Positions 32,599 to 42,639 of a stretch of 64,000 nt of DNA are shown in pieces. The DNA lies in contig NZ_QQNB01000001.1 in assembly GCF_003345355.1 (NCBI RefSeq), positions 558,001 to 622,000 on the forward strand, in the 5' to 3' direction. Numbering within the stretch: position 1 is the first letter of the stretch; each line of letters begins with the position of its first letter. The position numbers and the translations under genes were made by a program. The notes below the pieces were generated by a model that ran no database searches, was not told the origin of the DNA, and saw nothing but the letters and a program-made list of their open reading frames with translations. This DNA comes from Sphingomonas aracearum. GTDB lineage: Bacteria > Pseudomonadota > Alphaproteobacteria > Sphingomonadales > Sphingomonadaceae.

Positions 32599-33339
32599 TC
32601 AATAGGGCGTGGAGCCGGGGGGCGTCGGGTCCATGCCGTGCGGGGTGGAGCCTTGGGGCTCCAGCATCGGCCGGCCGGCGGACACGTTCGCGTTGGACTG
32701 GTTGCGGTAATTGTCCCGGTAATAGTTTGGCGAGCTGCCACCATCACGGGCGATCTCGCCAAGCTCCTGCATCTCGGCCGTCGTTCCGGCCGGATCGTTG
32801 CCCATCGCGGAGGCGAGCTGGATTTTGAAGCGCGCCTGGTTGCGGGCATAGGCAAAGCCCAACCTCTCCGCCGCCCTGGGATCGACTTGCTGGAGCTTGT
32901 GCGCGACCTGCTTCTCCGCCGCCGCTTCCAGCAAGCCGTTCTCGCGGAACAAGAGCGGCAATTCCTCACCGCCGGCGAGTTCGTGGCGAGTCACCGCCAC
33001 GGTCAGCTCGGTCTGCTTGTCGCCCGTGCTCTCGAGGCTCACCTCGATGTCGGCGAGCGCTTCCGATCCGCGGGTGGCGTGGATGGTGTAGGATTTGCCG
33101 ACCTCGCGCGTTTGCGAGAAGTTGACGGTGCCGTGCGAGCCCAGGTTCACCGACTGGCCAAGCTCGTTGCTGAGGCTCACATCGTCCACCGCGGCATAGA
33201 CCTCGCTGATCGGCGCCGCCACCGTGACCGAGTCGCCGCCCCCGCCTCCGCCGGTCAGGCCGCTCGTCAGCCGCGTGCCCATGCCGAACACGCCGGCGAA
33301 CACCAGCACGCACCCGCCGATCAGGATTTTGCCGAACAT
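32599..33339 (-). CDS. membrane-anchored protein of unknown function (possible SRPBCC-like domain)
   Basis: The 246-residue protein begins MFGKILIGGCVLVFAGVFGM, an uncleaved anchor or signal segment. A region starting VTVAAPISEVYAAVDDVSLS resembles the first strand and helix of START/SRPBCC-type domains and runs on with SYTIHATRGSEALADIEVSL. The C-terminus is low-complexity (GSTPHGMDPTPPGSTPY). It sits between nagZ and scpA on the same strand. I see no catalytic motif, and the ligand and role are unknown. Confidence 0.7.
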   Translation of the reverse strand: MFGKILIGGCVLVFAGVFGMGTRLTSGLTGGGGGGDSVTVAAPISEVYAAVDDVSLSNELGQSVNLGSHGTVNFSQTREVGKSYTIHATRGSEALADIEVSLESTGDKQTELTVAVTRHELAGGEELPLLFRENGLLEAAAEKQVAHKLQQVDPRAAERLGFAYARNQARFKIQLASAMGNDPAGTTAEMQELGEIARDGGSSPNYYRDNYRNQSNANVSAGRPMLEPQGSTPHGMDPTPPGSTPY

Positions 33340-33382
33340 CGCCCCAACTCCCCCGTTCGGGCGCGAGCATAGGCGCGGTGGG

Positions 33383-34384
33383 TTAAGCGATTGCCAACAG
33401 CCGGTCGCGCCGGTCGAGCAGTTCGGCAAGATCGCCCTGCGGCGTGCCGACCGAGGCCATGGCACGGTCCAGCCGGGCCCGGGACGGGTCGGAAATGTCG
33501 TCGAGCAGGGTGGCGATCTCGGCCATTTCCTCCAGCCGCCCCCAGCAATCGAGCACGAGGTCGCAACCCGCCGCGATGATGGCGGTCGCCTTCTCCCCCG
33601 CCGTGCCGGTCAGCGCCTTCATGTCGATGTCGTCGCTCATCAGCAGTCCGTCGAAGCCGATGCGGCCGCGGATGATCCGCTCGATAACGGTGGGCGAGAG
33701 CGTGGCGGGGCGCGCCTTGTCCCATGCCTCGAACACGATGTGCGAGGTCATGCCCATCGGGGCCGAGGCGAGCGCGCGGAACGGCGCGATGTCCTGTTCC
33801 AGTTCCTCGTCGCTGGCGGTGACGGTGGGCAGGAGGTGGTGCGAATCGACCAGCGCGCGGCCATGGCCGGGCATGTGCTTGACGATGCCGACCACCCCGC
33901 CCGCGGCCAGCCCCTCCAGGATCGCGCGGCCGAGCGCGGCGACGCGCATCGGCTCGCTGCCCAGCGCGCGGATGGTGATCGCCTCCGTGGTATCGGCGTG
34001 CACCACGTCGAGCAGCGGCAGCGCGTCCACCGTGATGCCCACTTCGGACAAGGTGAGCGCAATCGCCTGCGCGTTGGCACGGGCCGCCTCGATCGCGGTG
34101 ATCGGGGCGATGTCGTACAGGCGATCGAAAACGGGGCCGGCGGGGAATTCGGGCCAGACGGGCGGCTTCATGCGCACCACCCGGCCGCCCTCCTGGTCGA
34201 TCAGGATCGGCAGGCGGTCGCGGCCGGACAGCGCGCGCAGCTCATCGGTCAGCGCGCGCAGCTGCTCGCGGTTCTCGCAATTGCGCGCAAACAGGATGTA
34301 GCCGGCGGGGTCCGCTTCCCGGAACAGGACGCGTTCGTCGGCGGTGAGCGCGGGGCCGGACAGGCCGTAGATGACGGGCTTCAT
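33383..34384 (-). CDS. nagZ: beta-N-acetylhexosaminidase NagZ (GH3)
   Basis: The 333-residue enzyme carries the GH3 NagZ motifs PILIDQEGGRVVRM, VVGIVKHMPGHGRALVDSHH (the catalytic His/Asp dyad loop) and GLLMSDDIDMKAL with the nucleophile Asp. It removes N-acetylglucosamine from anhydro-muropeptides in cytoplasmic peptidoglycan recycling. The length is normal and all motifs are intact. It lies between the SPOR protein and the SRPBCC-like protein, in an envelope-themed gene run. Confidence 0.96.
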   Translation of the reverse strand: MKPVIYGLSGPALTADERVLFREADPAGYILFARNCENREQLRALTDELRALSGRDRLPILIDQEGGRVVRMKPPVWPEFPAGPVFDRLYDIAPITAIEAARANAQAIALTLSEVGITVDALPLLDVVHADTTEAITIRALGSEPMRVAALGRAILEGLAAGGVVGIVKHMPGHGRALVDSHHLLPTVTASDEELEQDIAPFRALASAPMGMTSHIVFEAWDKARPATLSPTVIERIIRGRIGFDGLLMSDDIDMKALTGTAGEKATAIIAAGCDLVLDCWGRLEEMAEIATLLDDISDPSRARLDRAMASVGTPQGDLAELLDRRDRLLAIA

Positions 34385-34464
34385 GGAACGCTCTTAGCAG
34401 AGTGCCGGGTGGCACAAACCCCGCTCGTGCCGAGCGGACGGCAGTTGACGCAAGGCGAAGAGGA

Positions 34465-35199
34465 TCAGTCGCGCGGGATGAAGCAGCCTTCGCCGGCGAC
34501 CTTGAGCTTGCCGCACAGGGTCTGCGCCGCGCCGCTGCTGCCGGCGTTGACGCGCAGGCGATAGGTGGTGGCGCCGTTCACTTCCGCCTTCACCACTTCC
34601 TTGCCGAGCGGCGCGAGGTAGCTGAACCGCTTCGACTGGCGGGTCCAGGCGGTGTTGGCGGCCGCTTCCGTCGGGAAGGAGCCGAGCTGCACCAGCGCGC
34701 CGCCGCCCTTGCCGCCGGAGCTCGCCAAGGGGGCGGCGACCGGCCTGGCCTTCAGCTGCCCGCCCGAGGCCGGCACGGTTGCTTCCGCCCGCGGCGCGCC
34801 GGCGGTGGCGCTGGGCTTCGGCGCGGCGGCGCGCTTGCCCTCCACCGGAGCTTCCGGAACCGCGGCAAGATCGATGGACGCGTTGCCGGCGCCGGAGCCG
34901 TCGCTGGTGGCGATCGCGGTGTCGCCCTCCCCCGTCACCTTCATGCCGCCGGGCGTTTCGGGGCGCACCTTGTAGTCGCCTTCCTGCGCCGCGATCAGCG
35001 TGCCGTCGCCGGCCGGGCCACGCAGGTCCGACACCGCGCGCCACCCGAAGACGAGCGCCGCGACGATGCCCAGGCCGAGCAGCACGGCGGCAACGATGCG
35101 CAGGACGGACGGACCATCGGATTCGTCCTCCTCCACCGTTTCGAGCCAGGGCAGACGATCCTCGTCGCGCATCTCGAAATCGTCGCGGGAACCGGCCAT
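34465..35199 (-). CDS. SPOR domain-containing membrane protein
   Basis: The 244-residue protein has a short acidic cytoplasmic N-terminus, one membrane helix (VLRIVAAVLLGLGIVAALVF, residues about 31-50), a low-complexity periplasmic linker and a C-terminal SPOR domain (VQLGSFPTEAAANTAWTRQS, YRLRVNAGSS). SPOR domains bind denuded septal peptidoglycan, so the protein probably localises to the division site. Its ATG overlaps the argS stop by one base, a conserved argS-SPOR pairing in alphaproteobacteria. Confidence 0.92.
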   Translation of the reverse strand: MAGSRDDFEMRDEDRLPWLETVEEDESDGPSVLRIVAAVLLGLGIVAALVFGWRAVSDLRGPAGDGTLIAAQEGDYKVRPETPGGMKVTGEGDTAIATSDGSGAGNASIDLAAVPEAPVEGKRAAAPKPSATAGAPRAEATVPASGGQLKARPVAAPLASSGGKGGGALVQLGSFPTEAAANTAWTRQSKRFSYLAPLGKEVVKAEVNGATTYRLRVNAGSSGAAQTLCGKLKVAGEGCFIPRD

Positions 35200-36926
35200 C
35201 AGTTCATCTCCTCGACCGCCTCCACCCCCATGATGGCGAGGCCGTTGCGGATGATCTGCCCGATCGCGTCCGCCAAATAAAGCCGCGCGCAGGTGACGGC
35301 GTGATCCTCTGCCACGAGGAAACGGCGCTCCGGACGATCATTGCCGACGTTCCACAAGGCATGAAAACCTGCCGCCAAGTCGTAGAGATAAAAGGCAATC
35401 CGGTGCGGCTCGCGCGCGGCGGCGGCGGTTTCCACCACCCGCGGGAACTGCGCGGCGAGCTTCACGAGGCCAAGGTCCTCCGTTTCAAGCCGGGACAGAT
35501 CGGCCGCACCGGTGCACGCGATCCCCGCCTCGGCCGCGCGCCTGTGCAGCGAGTGGATACGGGCATGGGCGTACTGGACGTAGAAGACGGGGTTGTCCTT
35601 GGACGCCTCCACCACCTTGGCGAAGTCGAAATCCATCTGCGCATCGGCCTTGCGCGTGAGCATGGTGAAGCGGACCACGTCCTTGCCGACTTCGCGCACC
35701 ACATCGGCCAGCGTGACGAAATTGCCGGCGCGCTTGGACATCTTCACCGGCTCGCCGCCGCGCAGCAGGCGCACCATCTGCACCAGCTTCACGTCGAAGC
35801 GCGTGCGCCCTTCGGTCAGCGCCTGCACGGCGGCGACGATGCGCTTCACGGTGCCGGCATGGTCGGCGCCCCAGATGTCGATCAGCTGGTCGGCGTTCTG
35901 CGCCTTTTGCCAGTGATAGGCGAGATCGGCACCGAAATAGGTCCAGCTGCCGTTCGACTTCCTGATCGGGCGATCCTGATCGTCGCCGAACTGGCTGGAG
36001 CGGAACAGCGGCAGCTCGACCGGCTCCCAATCCTCCGGCGTCTCGCCCTTGGGCGCTTCCAGCACGCCGTCATAGACGAGCCCGCGGGCGCGCAGCTCCG
36101 CCTCGGCCGCCTCGGGCTTGCCGGCGGCCTGGAGCTCGGCTTCGGACGAGAACAGGTCGTGGTGGATGCCAAGCAGCGCGAGGTCCTCGCGGATCATCAC
36201 CAGCATCGCCGCCACCGTATGGGTGCGGAAGGTGGCCAGCCACTCCGTCTCCGGCGCCGAAACGAAGCGGTCGCCGAACTCGCCGGCGAGCGCCTGGCCG
36301 ACGGGAACGAGATACTCGCCGGGATAGAGCCCCTCCGGAATCTCGACCGCTTCTCCCAACGCCTCGCGGTAGCGCAGGTGCGCGGAGCGGGCGAGCACGT
36401 CCACCTGCCCGCCGGCATCGTTGACATAATATTCGCGGATGACCTTGGCGCCATTCCATTCCAGCAGGCTGGCCAGCGCATCGCCGACCACCGCGCCGCG
36501 GCAATGGCCCATGTGCATCGGGCCTGTCGGATTGGCGGAGACATATTCGACGTTGATCGTCGTGCCCTGCCCCTTGGTCGAGCGGCCATAGTCGGCGGCG
36601 GCGGCGTGCACCGCCTCCAGCTCGCCGCGCCAGGTGTCGTCGCGCAGGGTCATGTTGATGAAGCCGGGTCCGGCGATGGCGACGGAGGCGACCTCGGGGA
36701 TCGCGCGCAGCTGCCCGGCGATCTTCTCGGCCAGCGCGCGCGGGTTGGTGCCGGCGGGCTTGGCGAGGACCATGGCGGCGTTGGTCGCCAGATCGCCATG
36801 GGAAGCGTCGCGCGGCGGCTCCACCGTCACCGCGGCGCGGTTGAGTGCGGGCGGCAGGTCGCCGGCGCTGGTCAGCTGATCGAGCACCGCATCGAGATGG
36901 GCGGCGAAACGGGTGTAGAGCGTCAT
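35199..36926 (-). CDS. argS: arginyl-tRNA synthetase
   Basis: The 575-residue class I synthetase has the N-terminal Add1 domain (residues 1-110), the HIGH-type motif [14 protein letters not shown], the KMSKR loop in [16 protein letters not shown] and the C-terminal anticodon-binding DALR domain ([15 protein letters not shown] onward). It charges tRNA-Arg. The length and motifs are normal. It heads the run argS-SPOR-nagZ-scpAB-tatABC. Confidence 0.97.
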   Translation of the reverse strand: MTLYTRFAAHLDAVLDQLTSAGDLPPALNRAAVTVEPPRDASHGDLATNAAMVLAKPAGTNPRALAEKIAGQLRAIPEVASVAIAGPGFINMTLRDDTWRGELEAVHAAAADYGRSTKGQGTTINVEYVSANPTGPMHMGHCRGAVVGDALASLLEWNGAKVIREYYVNDAGGQVDVLARSAHLRYREALGEAVEIPEGLYPGEYLVPVGQALAGEFGDRFVSAPETEWLATFRTHTVAAMLVMIREDLALLGIHHDLFSSEAELQAAGKPEAAEAELRARGLVYDGVLEAPKGETPEDWEPVELPLFRSSQFGDDQDRPIRKSNGSWTYFGADLAYHWQKAQNADQLIDIWGADHAGTVKRIVAAVQALTEGRTRFDVKLVQMVRLLRGGEPVKMSKRAGNFVTLADVVREVGKDVVRFTMLTRKADAQMDFDFAKVVEASKDNPVFYVQYAHARIHSLHRRAAEAGIACTGAADLSRLETEDLGLVKLAAQFPRVVETAAAAREPHRIAFYLYDLAAGFHALWNVGNDRPERRFLVAEDHAVTCARLYLADAIGQIIRNGLAIMGVEAVEEMN

Positions 36927-36972
36927 GCCCGCGCGACTAGCGCAAAGGCGCGCGGAAGGGAACGTGCCGGCG

Positions 36973-37119
36973 CTACCGCCTCGGCCGGGGCAGCTTCAGG
37001 ATGCCAAAACCCAGCGCGAAGCCGATGAGGATGCCGAACGCCATGTTGTCGATCAGCGCGCCCAGGATGATCCCGGCGCACACGCCCATGGCGAACCCCA
37101 TGCCCTGCTGCTTTTCCAT
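36973..37119 (-). CDS. 48-residue small membrane protein
   Basis: The frame starts [20 protein letters not shown] and ends [15 protein letters not shown]. It is almost entirely one or two glycine-rich hydrophobic helices with a basic C-terminus, so it may form a hairpin in the inner membrane. A GGGGGAGACCGG ribosome site supports the ATG at 37119. It lies 46 bp upstream of argS on the same strand. The function is unknown. Confidence 0.7.
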   Translation of the reverse strand: MEKQQGMGFAMGVCAGIILGALIDNMAFGILIGFALGFGILKLPRPRR

Positions 37120-37175
37120 TCCGGTCTCCCCCGCTTGCCGCATCAGGGGAGCGCAGGACGCCGACACCGTCAAGC

Positions 37176-37898
37176 TCAGCGCGCGACCGGCCGCAAACTG
37201 GCGCCGTCGATATGCCAACGCAGCTGGTCGGTCGTGGCGCCGTCCACGTTGTTGACGCGCCGCACGGTGTAGGTGCCGGTGAAATGCTGGCGAACACCGT
37301 TCGTCAGGGTAGCGTCCACCTGCACCGGCACCGCCTGGTAGATCGATCCGGCCGCCCCTTCGCTGGGCGGCAGCGTGCCGATCGTCACCTGCGTGGAGCG
37401 GGTGCGGCTGAAGCCGGCCTCGAACAGCTCCAGCGGCTGGCCGGGCGGGCCGTCATCGCCCCAGCTCTGCCAGGCGGTGCCGAAATCGCGGGCGTTGAGC
37501 GCGGGATAATAGCGGCGCACTACCGCCGCCGCGGCGGCGGCGCTGGTGGGCGCCGGGGTGCAGCCGGGCATCGCCTCGCCCTTGCCGTCGAACAGGGCGC
37601 AGGAGCGCGCGATCTCGTCCTCGATCAGTGCGCAGCTGTTGGCGGCGTTGCACGGCGGGTGCGTCGCCGGCGAGACGTTGCGGCACACCTTCACCCGTTC
37701 GGCAGCGGCCGCGGCGCCGATCTCCTGCGCGCAGGACAGCTTGCGCAGCGGCGCCGAAGCGGGGGCCGCCGGCGAGGAAGCCGCGACCGGCGTGGGAGCG
37801 ACCCTCGCGGGACTTGGCGACGGCTGGGGGGCTGTCGATTGCGGCGACGGGTTGCAGCCGGCGAGGGCGAGCAGCGGCAGGAGGGCGAGGCGGTTCAT
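37176..37898 (-). CDS. putative lipoprotein with conserved C-terminal domain
   Basis: The 240-residue protein starts MNRLALLPLLALAGCNPSPQ with lipobox LAGC. A Pro/Ser/Ala linker (about 18-50), a cysteine-containing middle (LSCAQEIG, KVCRNVSP, NSCALIEDEIARSCALF, MPGCTP) and a C-terminal region with VVRRYYPALNARDFGTAWQS follow. The last part resembles an NTF2/DUF4440-like fold used for small-ligand binding. The many cysteines suggest disulfides in the periplasm. The function is unknown. Confidence 0.75.
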   Translation of the reverse strand: MNRLALLPLLALAGCNPSPQSTAPQPSPSPARVAPTPVAASSPAAPASAPLRKLSCAQEIGAAAAAERVKVCRNVSPATHPPCNAANSCALIEDEIARSCALFDGKGEAMPGCTPAPTSAAAAAAVVRRYYPALNARDFGTAWQSWGDDGPPGQPLELFEAGFSRTRSTQVTIGTLPPSEGAAGSIYQAVPVQVDATLTNGVRQHFTGTYTVRRVNNVDGATTDQLRWHIDGASLRPVAR

Positions 37899-37938
37899 GA
37901 CGGCGAGAACGGCTGATCGCGGTCAATGCTCCCGCCGG

Positions 37939-39759
37939 TCATTGCGCCTCGCGTACGTTGGTGACCTTGCCGAAGATCGGCCGCGCCATGGTGTCGAGCC
38001 GTTCGCCCGCCTCGCCGCTCAGATCGAAGAAGGTGATCGTGTTCCGGCCCGCCCGGAGCCATGGCGCCGGCGCGTAGAGCGTGAAGGCGGGCCCGATCGA
38101 CCAGAAGCGGCCGAGATTGCGCGCGCCGAGCCAGAGCTGCCCCTTGTGCAGCCCGCGCGTGTCCAGCCACGTGTCCGCCGGGCGATCCACGGTCAGCTCC
38201 GCCTGAAAGAAGCACGGCCCGGTGCAGCCTTGCGCCTTGAAGCGCAGCCGGGACGGGTCGTCCATCGGCAGCGAAAACATCCGCCAGTCGGCAACCGGCG
38301 CGCCGGCCAGCGTCACCGCGCCCGTCAGCCCGGCCTGTTCGGTGCGGATCGCCTTCGAATAGTTCACCCGGCCCGTATTCTCGACCAGCACGTCCAAGGT
38401 CGCGCCACGCGGCAGGCGCGGCAGCTCGGCCGTTTCCTGGCCTAGGCGCCGGTCCAGCGTGCCGACGAGGCGTCGATCCAGATAGACCTGCGCGTAGCTG
38501 TGCATGCCCTTGAGCATCAGGGTGCCGCCCTGCCCCGCCGGCAGCGTCGTCCGGTAGAGCACATAGCCAAAATTCTGGCCCAGTTCCTCGAAGGTGAGCG
38601 GCCGGGCGGCGCGCACCGGCCGCGGCAGATTGTCCCACAAGGAAGCGCTGCGGCGGATCGGCGACACGGGGAAGCGCCGGGCGGGTGTGGCCGCCGGCGT
38701 CGGCGCGAGCGGCCGGCCGGTCGCGTCGGCGACGGCTCGCGCGATCAGGCCATATTTGGCCCGCGGATTGCCGGCCTCGTCCAGCGGCGCATCGTAATCG
38801 TAGCTCGTCGTGTCCGGGTGGTAATCGGTGCCCTTGTGCGAGTCGGCGCCGTTCATCCAGCCGAAGCTGGTGCCGCCATGCGCCATGTAGAGCGACACCG
38901 AATAGCCGCGCTTCAGCAGAAAGCTCAGCTCCTCCGCTTCCTTCTCGCCGCTGGTTTCGTGATGGTCCTCGCCCCATTTGTCGAACCAGCCGGCCCAGTA
39001 TTCGCCCACCATGCGCGGCCCGTCCGGGCGGAACGCCTCCAGCCTGGCGGCGGCGTTGCGCGCGCCGCCCGAACCGAAGTTCACCACCGAGGGCAGATCG
39101 GGCAGCGAGCCCCTGGCGAGATCGCCCGCCTGGTTGGACGTGAACAGCACGCCCTCGGCAAGCCCCGCGCGCTTGTAGCTGGCGCGCAGGCCCTTGAGAT
39201 AGGCCGGGTCGCTGCCGAACGCGCCATATTCGTTCTCCAGCTGCACGGCGATGACCGGGCCACCGTTCTGCACCAGCAGCGGCTTCATCTCCTTTCCGAG
39301 CCGCAGCAGCCAGCGCTCCACCGCCGCGGTGTAGCGCGGATCGGCCGAGCGCAGGTGCAAGGTGCGATCCTTCAGCAGCCAGGCGGGATAGCCGCCCAGC
39401 TCCCATTCCGCGCAGACGTACGGCCCGGGGCGCAGGATCACGTGCAGGCCGACGCCCTGCGCCTCGCGGAGGAACGCCGCCACGTCGTTCTGGCCGGCGA
39501 AATCGTACACGCCGGGCCGCGGCTCGTGCAGGTTCCAGAAGACGTAGGTGGTCACGGTGTTCAGCCCCATCGCCTTCGCCTTGAGCAGGCGGTCGCGCCA
39601 ATAGGCACGCGGAATGCGGGGATAGTGCAGCTCGCCGGAGATGATCTGAAACGGCTTGCCGTCGAGCAGGAGGTCGGCGCCGTGTACCGAGAAGCTGTGC
39701 GAAGGCGGCGCGGCGGAGGTCAGCAGCATCAAGGCGCCGGCCGCCAGAACCTTGCGCAT
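37939..39759 (-). CDS. GH35 family beta-galactosidase
   Basis: The 606-residue exported enzyme has a signal peptide (MRKVLAAGALMLLTSAAPP) and a GH35 TIM barrel: GKPFQIISGELHYPRIPRAY, RPGPYVCAEWELGGYPAWL, the acid/base Glu in QLENEYGAFG and the nucleophile Glu in MVGEYWAGWFDKWG. C-terminal jelly-roll domains follow (FEELGQNFGYVLYR, TWLDTRGLHKGQLWLGARNL). It should remove terminal beta-galactose from plant or other polysaccharides in the periplasm or outside. I use the ATG at 39759, 8 nt after GGGAGAG. No other carbohydrate genes are adjacent. Confidence 0.93.
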   Translation of the reverse strand: MRKVLAAGALMLLTSAAPPSHSFSVHGADLLLDGKPFQIISGELHYPRIPRAYWRDRLLKAKAMGLNTVTTYVFWNLHEPRPGVYDFAGQNDVAAFLREAQGVGLHVILRPGPYVCAEWELGGYPAWLLKDRTLHLRSADPRYTAAVERWLLRLGKEMKPLLVQNGGPVIAVQLENEYGAFGSDPAYLKGLRASYKRAGLAEGVLFTSNQAGDLARGSLPDLPSVVNFGSGGARNAAARLEAFRPDGPRMVGEYWAGWFDKWGEDHHETSGEKEAEELSFLLKRGYSVSLYMAHGGTSFGWMNGADSHKGTDYHPDTTSYDYDAPLDEAGNPRAKYGLIARAVADATGRPLAPTPAATPARRFPVSPIRRSASLWDNLPRPVRAARPLTFEELGQNFGYVLYRTTLPAGQGGTLMLKGMHSYAQVYLDRRLVGTLDRRLGQETAELPRLPRGATLDVLVENTGRVNYSKAIRTEQAGLTGAVTLAGAPVADWRMFSLPMDDPSRLRFKAQGCTGPCFFQAELTVDRPADTWLDTRGLHKGQLWLGARNLGRFWSIGPAFTLYAPAPWLRAGRNTITFFDLSGEAGERLDTMARPIFGKVTNVREAQ

Positions 39760-39803
39760 GACCATCTCTCTCCCGCTCGTTGCGGGACCGCTTATGGCAT
39801 CGC

Positions 39804-40955
39804 TTATATTGTCAGACCAGACAGCGCGGGCGTGTCCTTGCTTACCGGGAACAGCGTCGCCATCGTGCGGCCCGGCTCGACGCCGAAATGGCTGGAGACC
39901 GCGCCGGCGATGAACGCGTCGAGCTGCGTCGTAGGCCTGAGATCGCGGTTCTCGTATAGCTGGGCGGGAGCGACGCCGGGCCAGTCGGCCAGCACCCGCC
40001 CGCCCCTCACGCCGCCGCCCATCAGCATCGCGGCCGAGGCGGTGCCGTGATCGGTGCCGCCGGTGCCGTTCACCGCGGCGGTGCGCCCGAATTCGGTGGC
40101 GACCAGCACCATCGTGTCCGCCCAGGCCGGCCCCATGCCGCTCTTCAGCGCGCCGACCAGCGCGTCCAGGCCCTTGAGCTGCGCCGCCAGCCGGCCACGC
40201 TCGCCCGAATGCGTGTCCCACCCGCCTGTCTCGATCATGGCGATGCGCGCGCCGTCCGCGGGCGCCAGCAGGCGGGCGGTCAGCGCGCCGGTGGCGGCGG
40301 CGTTGCGGCCGTTGTCGGCGGCCAGGTCGCTGGTGAGCTGGCGCGTTTCCAGCGCCTCGCTCCACAGCCCATGCAGCTGGCTGTCGCCCTGGTAGAGCAG
40401 GGACACGCGCGACAGCAGATCGTCCGACGCCTGCGGCAGCGCGGAGGGCGCATAGGAGGAAACGTCGCGGCGCCCGCGCATCGCCATCGGGATGGTGGCG
40501 GAAACGGCGATCGCCTTCGCCTCGCCCGAGGGCAGCACGCCCAGCATGCGGTTCAGCCAGCCGTCCTTTAGCTGGTAGGCGGAGGCGCCGCCGGATTCGA
40601 GCACGTTCTGCCCGTCGAAATGCGAGCGGTCGCGATAGGGCGAGGCGACGGCATGGGCGAACAGCGCCTGTTTCTGTCCGTACAGCTCGGCCACGGTGGC
40701 CAGCGAGGGATGCAGCGCAAAGGTGGCGTCGAGCTTCGGCGCGCTCGCAAAGTCCTGCGCGAAATCGCCGCGCAAGGACGCAAAGGCCGGGTCGCCGACC
40801 GGCGCGAGCGTGTGCAGGCCATCGGCCGCGCCGCGCTGGATGATGAAAACGAAGCGCTTGTCGGTTTCCGCGCGGGCAAAGGCCAGCCGGGGCGCAAGGC
40901 CCAGCGCGGCGAGCCCGGCGGCGCCGGAGCGGATCAGGGTGCGGCGGTCGATCAT
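39804..40955 (-). CDS. DUF1501 domain-containing protein, predicted Tat substrate
   Basis: The 383-residue protein starts MIDRRTLIRSGAAGLAALGL, a twin-arginine signal followed by a hydrophobic stretch and AFA. The body matches DUF1501 proteins: FVFIIQRGAADGLHTLAPVG, SHFDGQNVLESGG, GGWDTHSGERGRLAAQLKGL, VLVATEFGRTAAVNGTGGTD. This is a sulfatase/alkaline-phosphatase-like fold of unknown substrate. It lies 4 bp after the DUF1800 gene. The pair is widespread and probably functions together outside the cytoplasm. tatABC is in this window. Confidence 0.9.
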   Translation of the reverse strand: MIDRRTLIRSGAAGLAALGLAPRLAFARAETDKRFVFIIQRGAADGLHTLAPVGDPAFASLRGDFAQDFASAPKLDATFALHPSLATVAELYGQKQALFAHAVASPYRDRSHFDGQNVLESGGASAYQLKDGWLNRMLGVLPSGEAKAIAVSATIPMAMRGRRDVSSYAPSALPQASDDLLSRVSLLYQGDSQLHGLWSEALETRQLTSDLAADNGRNAAATGALTARLLAPADGARIAMIETGGWDTHSGERGRLAAQLKGLDALVGALKSGMGPAWADTMVLVATEFGRTAAVNGTGGTDHGTASAAMLMGGGVRGGRVLADWPGVAPAQLYENRDLRPTTQLDAFIAGAVSSHFGVEPGRTMATLFPVSKDTPALSGLTI

Positions 40956-40959
40956 GATG

Positions 40960-42450
40960 TCATCTCCGCAGGAATTCAGGGGCGACGAGCAGCAGGGACA
41001 GCCCCTGGCCGGGGCTCTCGGCGCGGGCGATGGCCTGCGCCGTGGCGGGCGACAGCGCGGCCGGAAAGAGCCTGGGCGCCAGCGTGCGCGCATCCAGCGC
41101 CGCGCCGGCGCGGGTGGCGAAGCGCTCGGCCGCCTCCACCCGGCGCATCAGCGCGTCCGGCCCGGCCCAGCTGCCGGCCGTGTCCTCATAGCCGACCGGC
41201 TGGCCCGGCCGCCACGTCGCCTGCCCGAGCTGGTTCAGGAGCCCCACGGCGGCCTGCGGCTGCACCTGTCGGAGCCCGAGCGCGCGATAGGCGGCGAGCG
41301 ACCATTCCCAGGGTGTGCGGAACTTCGCCGGTGCCGGCGCCCACGCCTCGGGCGAGTCGATCAATGCCCGGTACACGGTCGGCAGATCGCCCCCGGACTT
41401 CAGGAATGCGGCGCGCAGGCGCTCGATCATCGCCGGCGGCGGGGTGTCGCCGGCAAAGTGGCGCGCGAGCTTGGTGGCGACATGCGCCGCGGTGGCGGGA
41501 TGGACGGCCAGCGTGTCCAGCACGGCCTGCGCCTGCTCCACGCCGCCTTCCGGATAGGCCCTGCCCAGCACCGTGCGCGCGCCCGGCTGGTGCAGCGCCG
41601 CCGCAAAGACGAAGGTTCCGGGGGCCAGCTCCGCGACGTTGGCCCGGCCCGGCAATCCCCGGCGCAGCCCGGCCACCGTCCAGCCGGTCATCGCGCGGGC
41701 GAACTCGGTGACGTCGCCCTGCGCATAGCCGGTGCGAACGCCCAGCGTGTGCAGCTCCAGGATCTCGCGCGCGAGATTCTCGTTGAGGCCCACCGTGCGA
41801 CGCCCGCGCGCGGCGACCTGCCGGCCATAGGCGCTGTCCGGCCCCACCGATTGCGCCTGATCGAGATAGACGAGCATCGCCGGGTGCCGCTCCACGGCGT
41901 TCAGCATGTTGGCGAAGCGGCCGAAGACATGCGGGCGGATCGCCTCGGCCTCGAACGCGCCGGCGAGCCCCGTCAGTTCCAGCTTGTCGGCGGAAACGGC
42001 GAAGTGATTGGCCCAGAAATGCACCAGCCGTTCCGCAAACGGCGCGGGGGTGACGAGCGCGGCGGCGGTGCGCGCGCCAACGGCGGCGAGATAATGGCCG
42101 CGCATCTGCTGCTGCGCGATCTGGCGGCTTTGCTGAAGCGCATCCCTGGCCGGCGCGGGCGGCGGCTGCGCGGTGCCGGGGAGTGACGGTGGCGTCGTTT
42201 CCGCCGGCACGGCAGCGGTAGCGCGCCGGCCGCGCGGCCCCGCTTCCTGCCGCAATCGTGCCTGGCGATCGTAGAAGGCGGCAAGCTGGCCGGCGATCTG
42301 CACGGTGCCGGCCAGTCCGGCCAGCGCCGGCGGACGCGGCTGGTAGGCGGCGAACTGGTCGAGCAACCATCGCTTCGGATCGCCGGGCACGGGCTCGTCG
42401 GGACGGGCGCCCAGGCCGAAGCGGTTGAGGGCGATACTGGCAGTCACCAT
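40960..42450 (-). CDS. DUF1800 domain-containing protein
   Basis: The 496-residue helical protein starts MVTASIALNRFGLGARPDEP and carries the DUF1800 hallmarks: LVHFWANHFAVSADK, NMLNAVERHPAMLVYLDQAQ, NENLAREILELHTLGV and YAQGDVTEFARAMTGWTV. DUF1800 proteins are nearly always encoded with a DUF1501 partner, as here, and their biochemical role is not known. There is no signal peptide on this partner, so it may be exported with the Tat-bearing DUF1501 protein. The ribosome site AGGAGAG precedes the start. Confidence 0.9.
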   Translation of the reverse strand: MVTASIALNRFGLGARPDEPVPGDPKRWLLDQFAAYQPRPPALAGLAGTVQIAGQLAAFYDRQARLRQEAGPRGRRATAAVPAETTPPSLPGTAQPPPAPARDALQQSRQIAQQQMRGHYLAAVGARTAAALVTPAPFAERLVHFWANHFAVSADKLELTGLAGAFEAEAIRPHVFGRFANMLNAVERHPAMLVYLDQAQSVGPDSAYGRQVAARGRRTVGLNENLAREILELHTLGVRTGYAQGDVTEFARAMTGWTVAGLRRGLPGRANVAELAPGTFVFAAALHQPGARTVLGRAYPEGGVEQAQAVLDTLAVHPATAAHVATKLARHFAGDTPPPAMIERLRAAFLKSGGDLPTVYRALIDSPEAWAPAPAKFRTPWEWSLAAYRALGLRQVQPQAAVGLLNQLGQATWRPGQPVGYEDTAGSWAGPDALMRRVEAAERFATRAGAALDARTLAPRLFPAALSPATAQAIARAESPGQGLSLLLVAPEFLRR

Positions 42451-42639
42451 CGGCTCTCTCCTGCTGACCGCTTACGCCCGGTTTGTCGCAGAAGTATGCC
42501 GGCTGGCGGTTCCCGCATGCAATTTCTGCAACTGGACTCGATCACAATGCGTTTGAGGCTCATGCTGCACTGCAATATCGCAGGTGCACAAGATTGAGAT
42601 CGGGCAACCGGTCATCCTCCAGCATCGAAGGGATCGACC

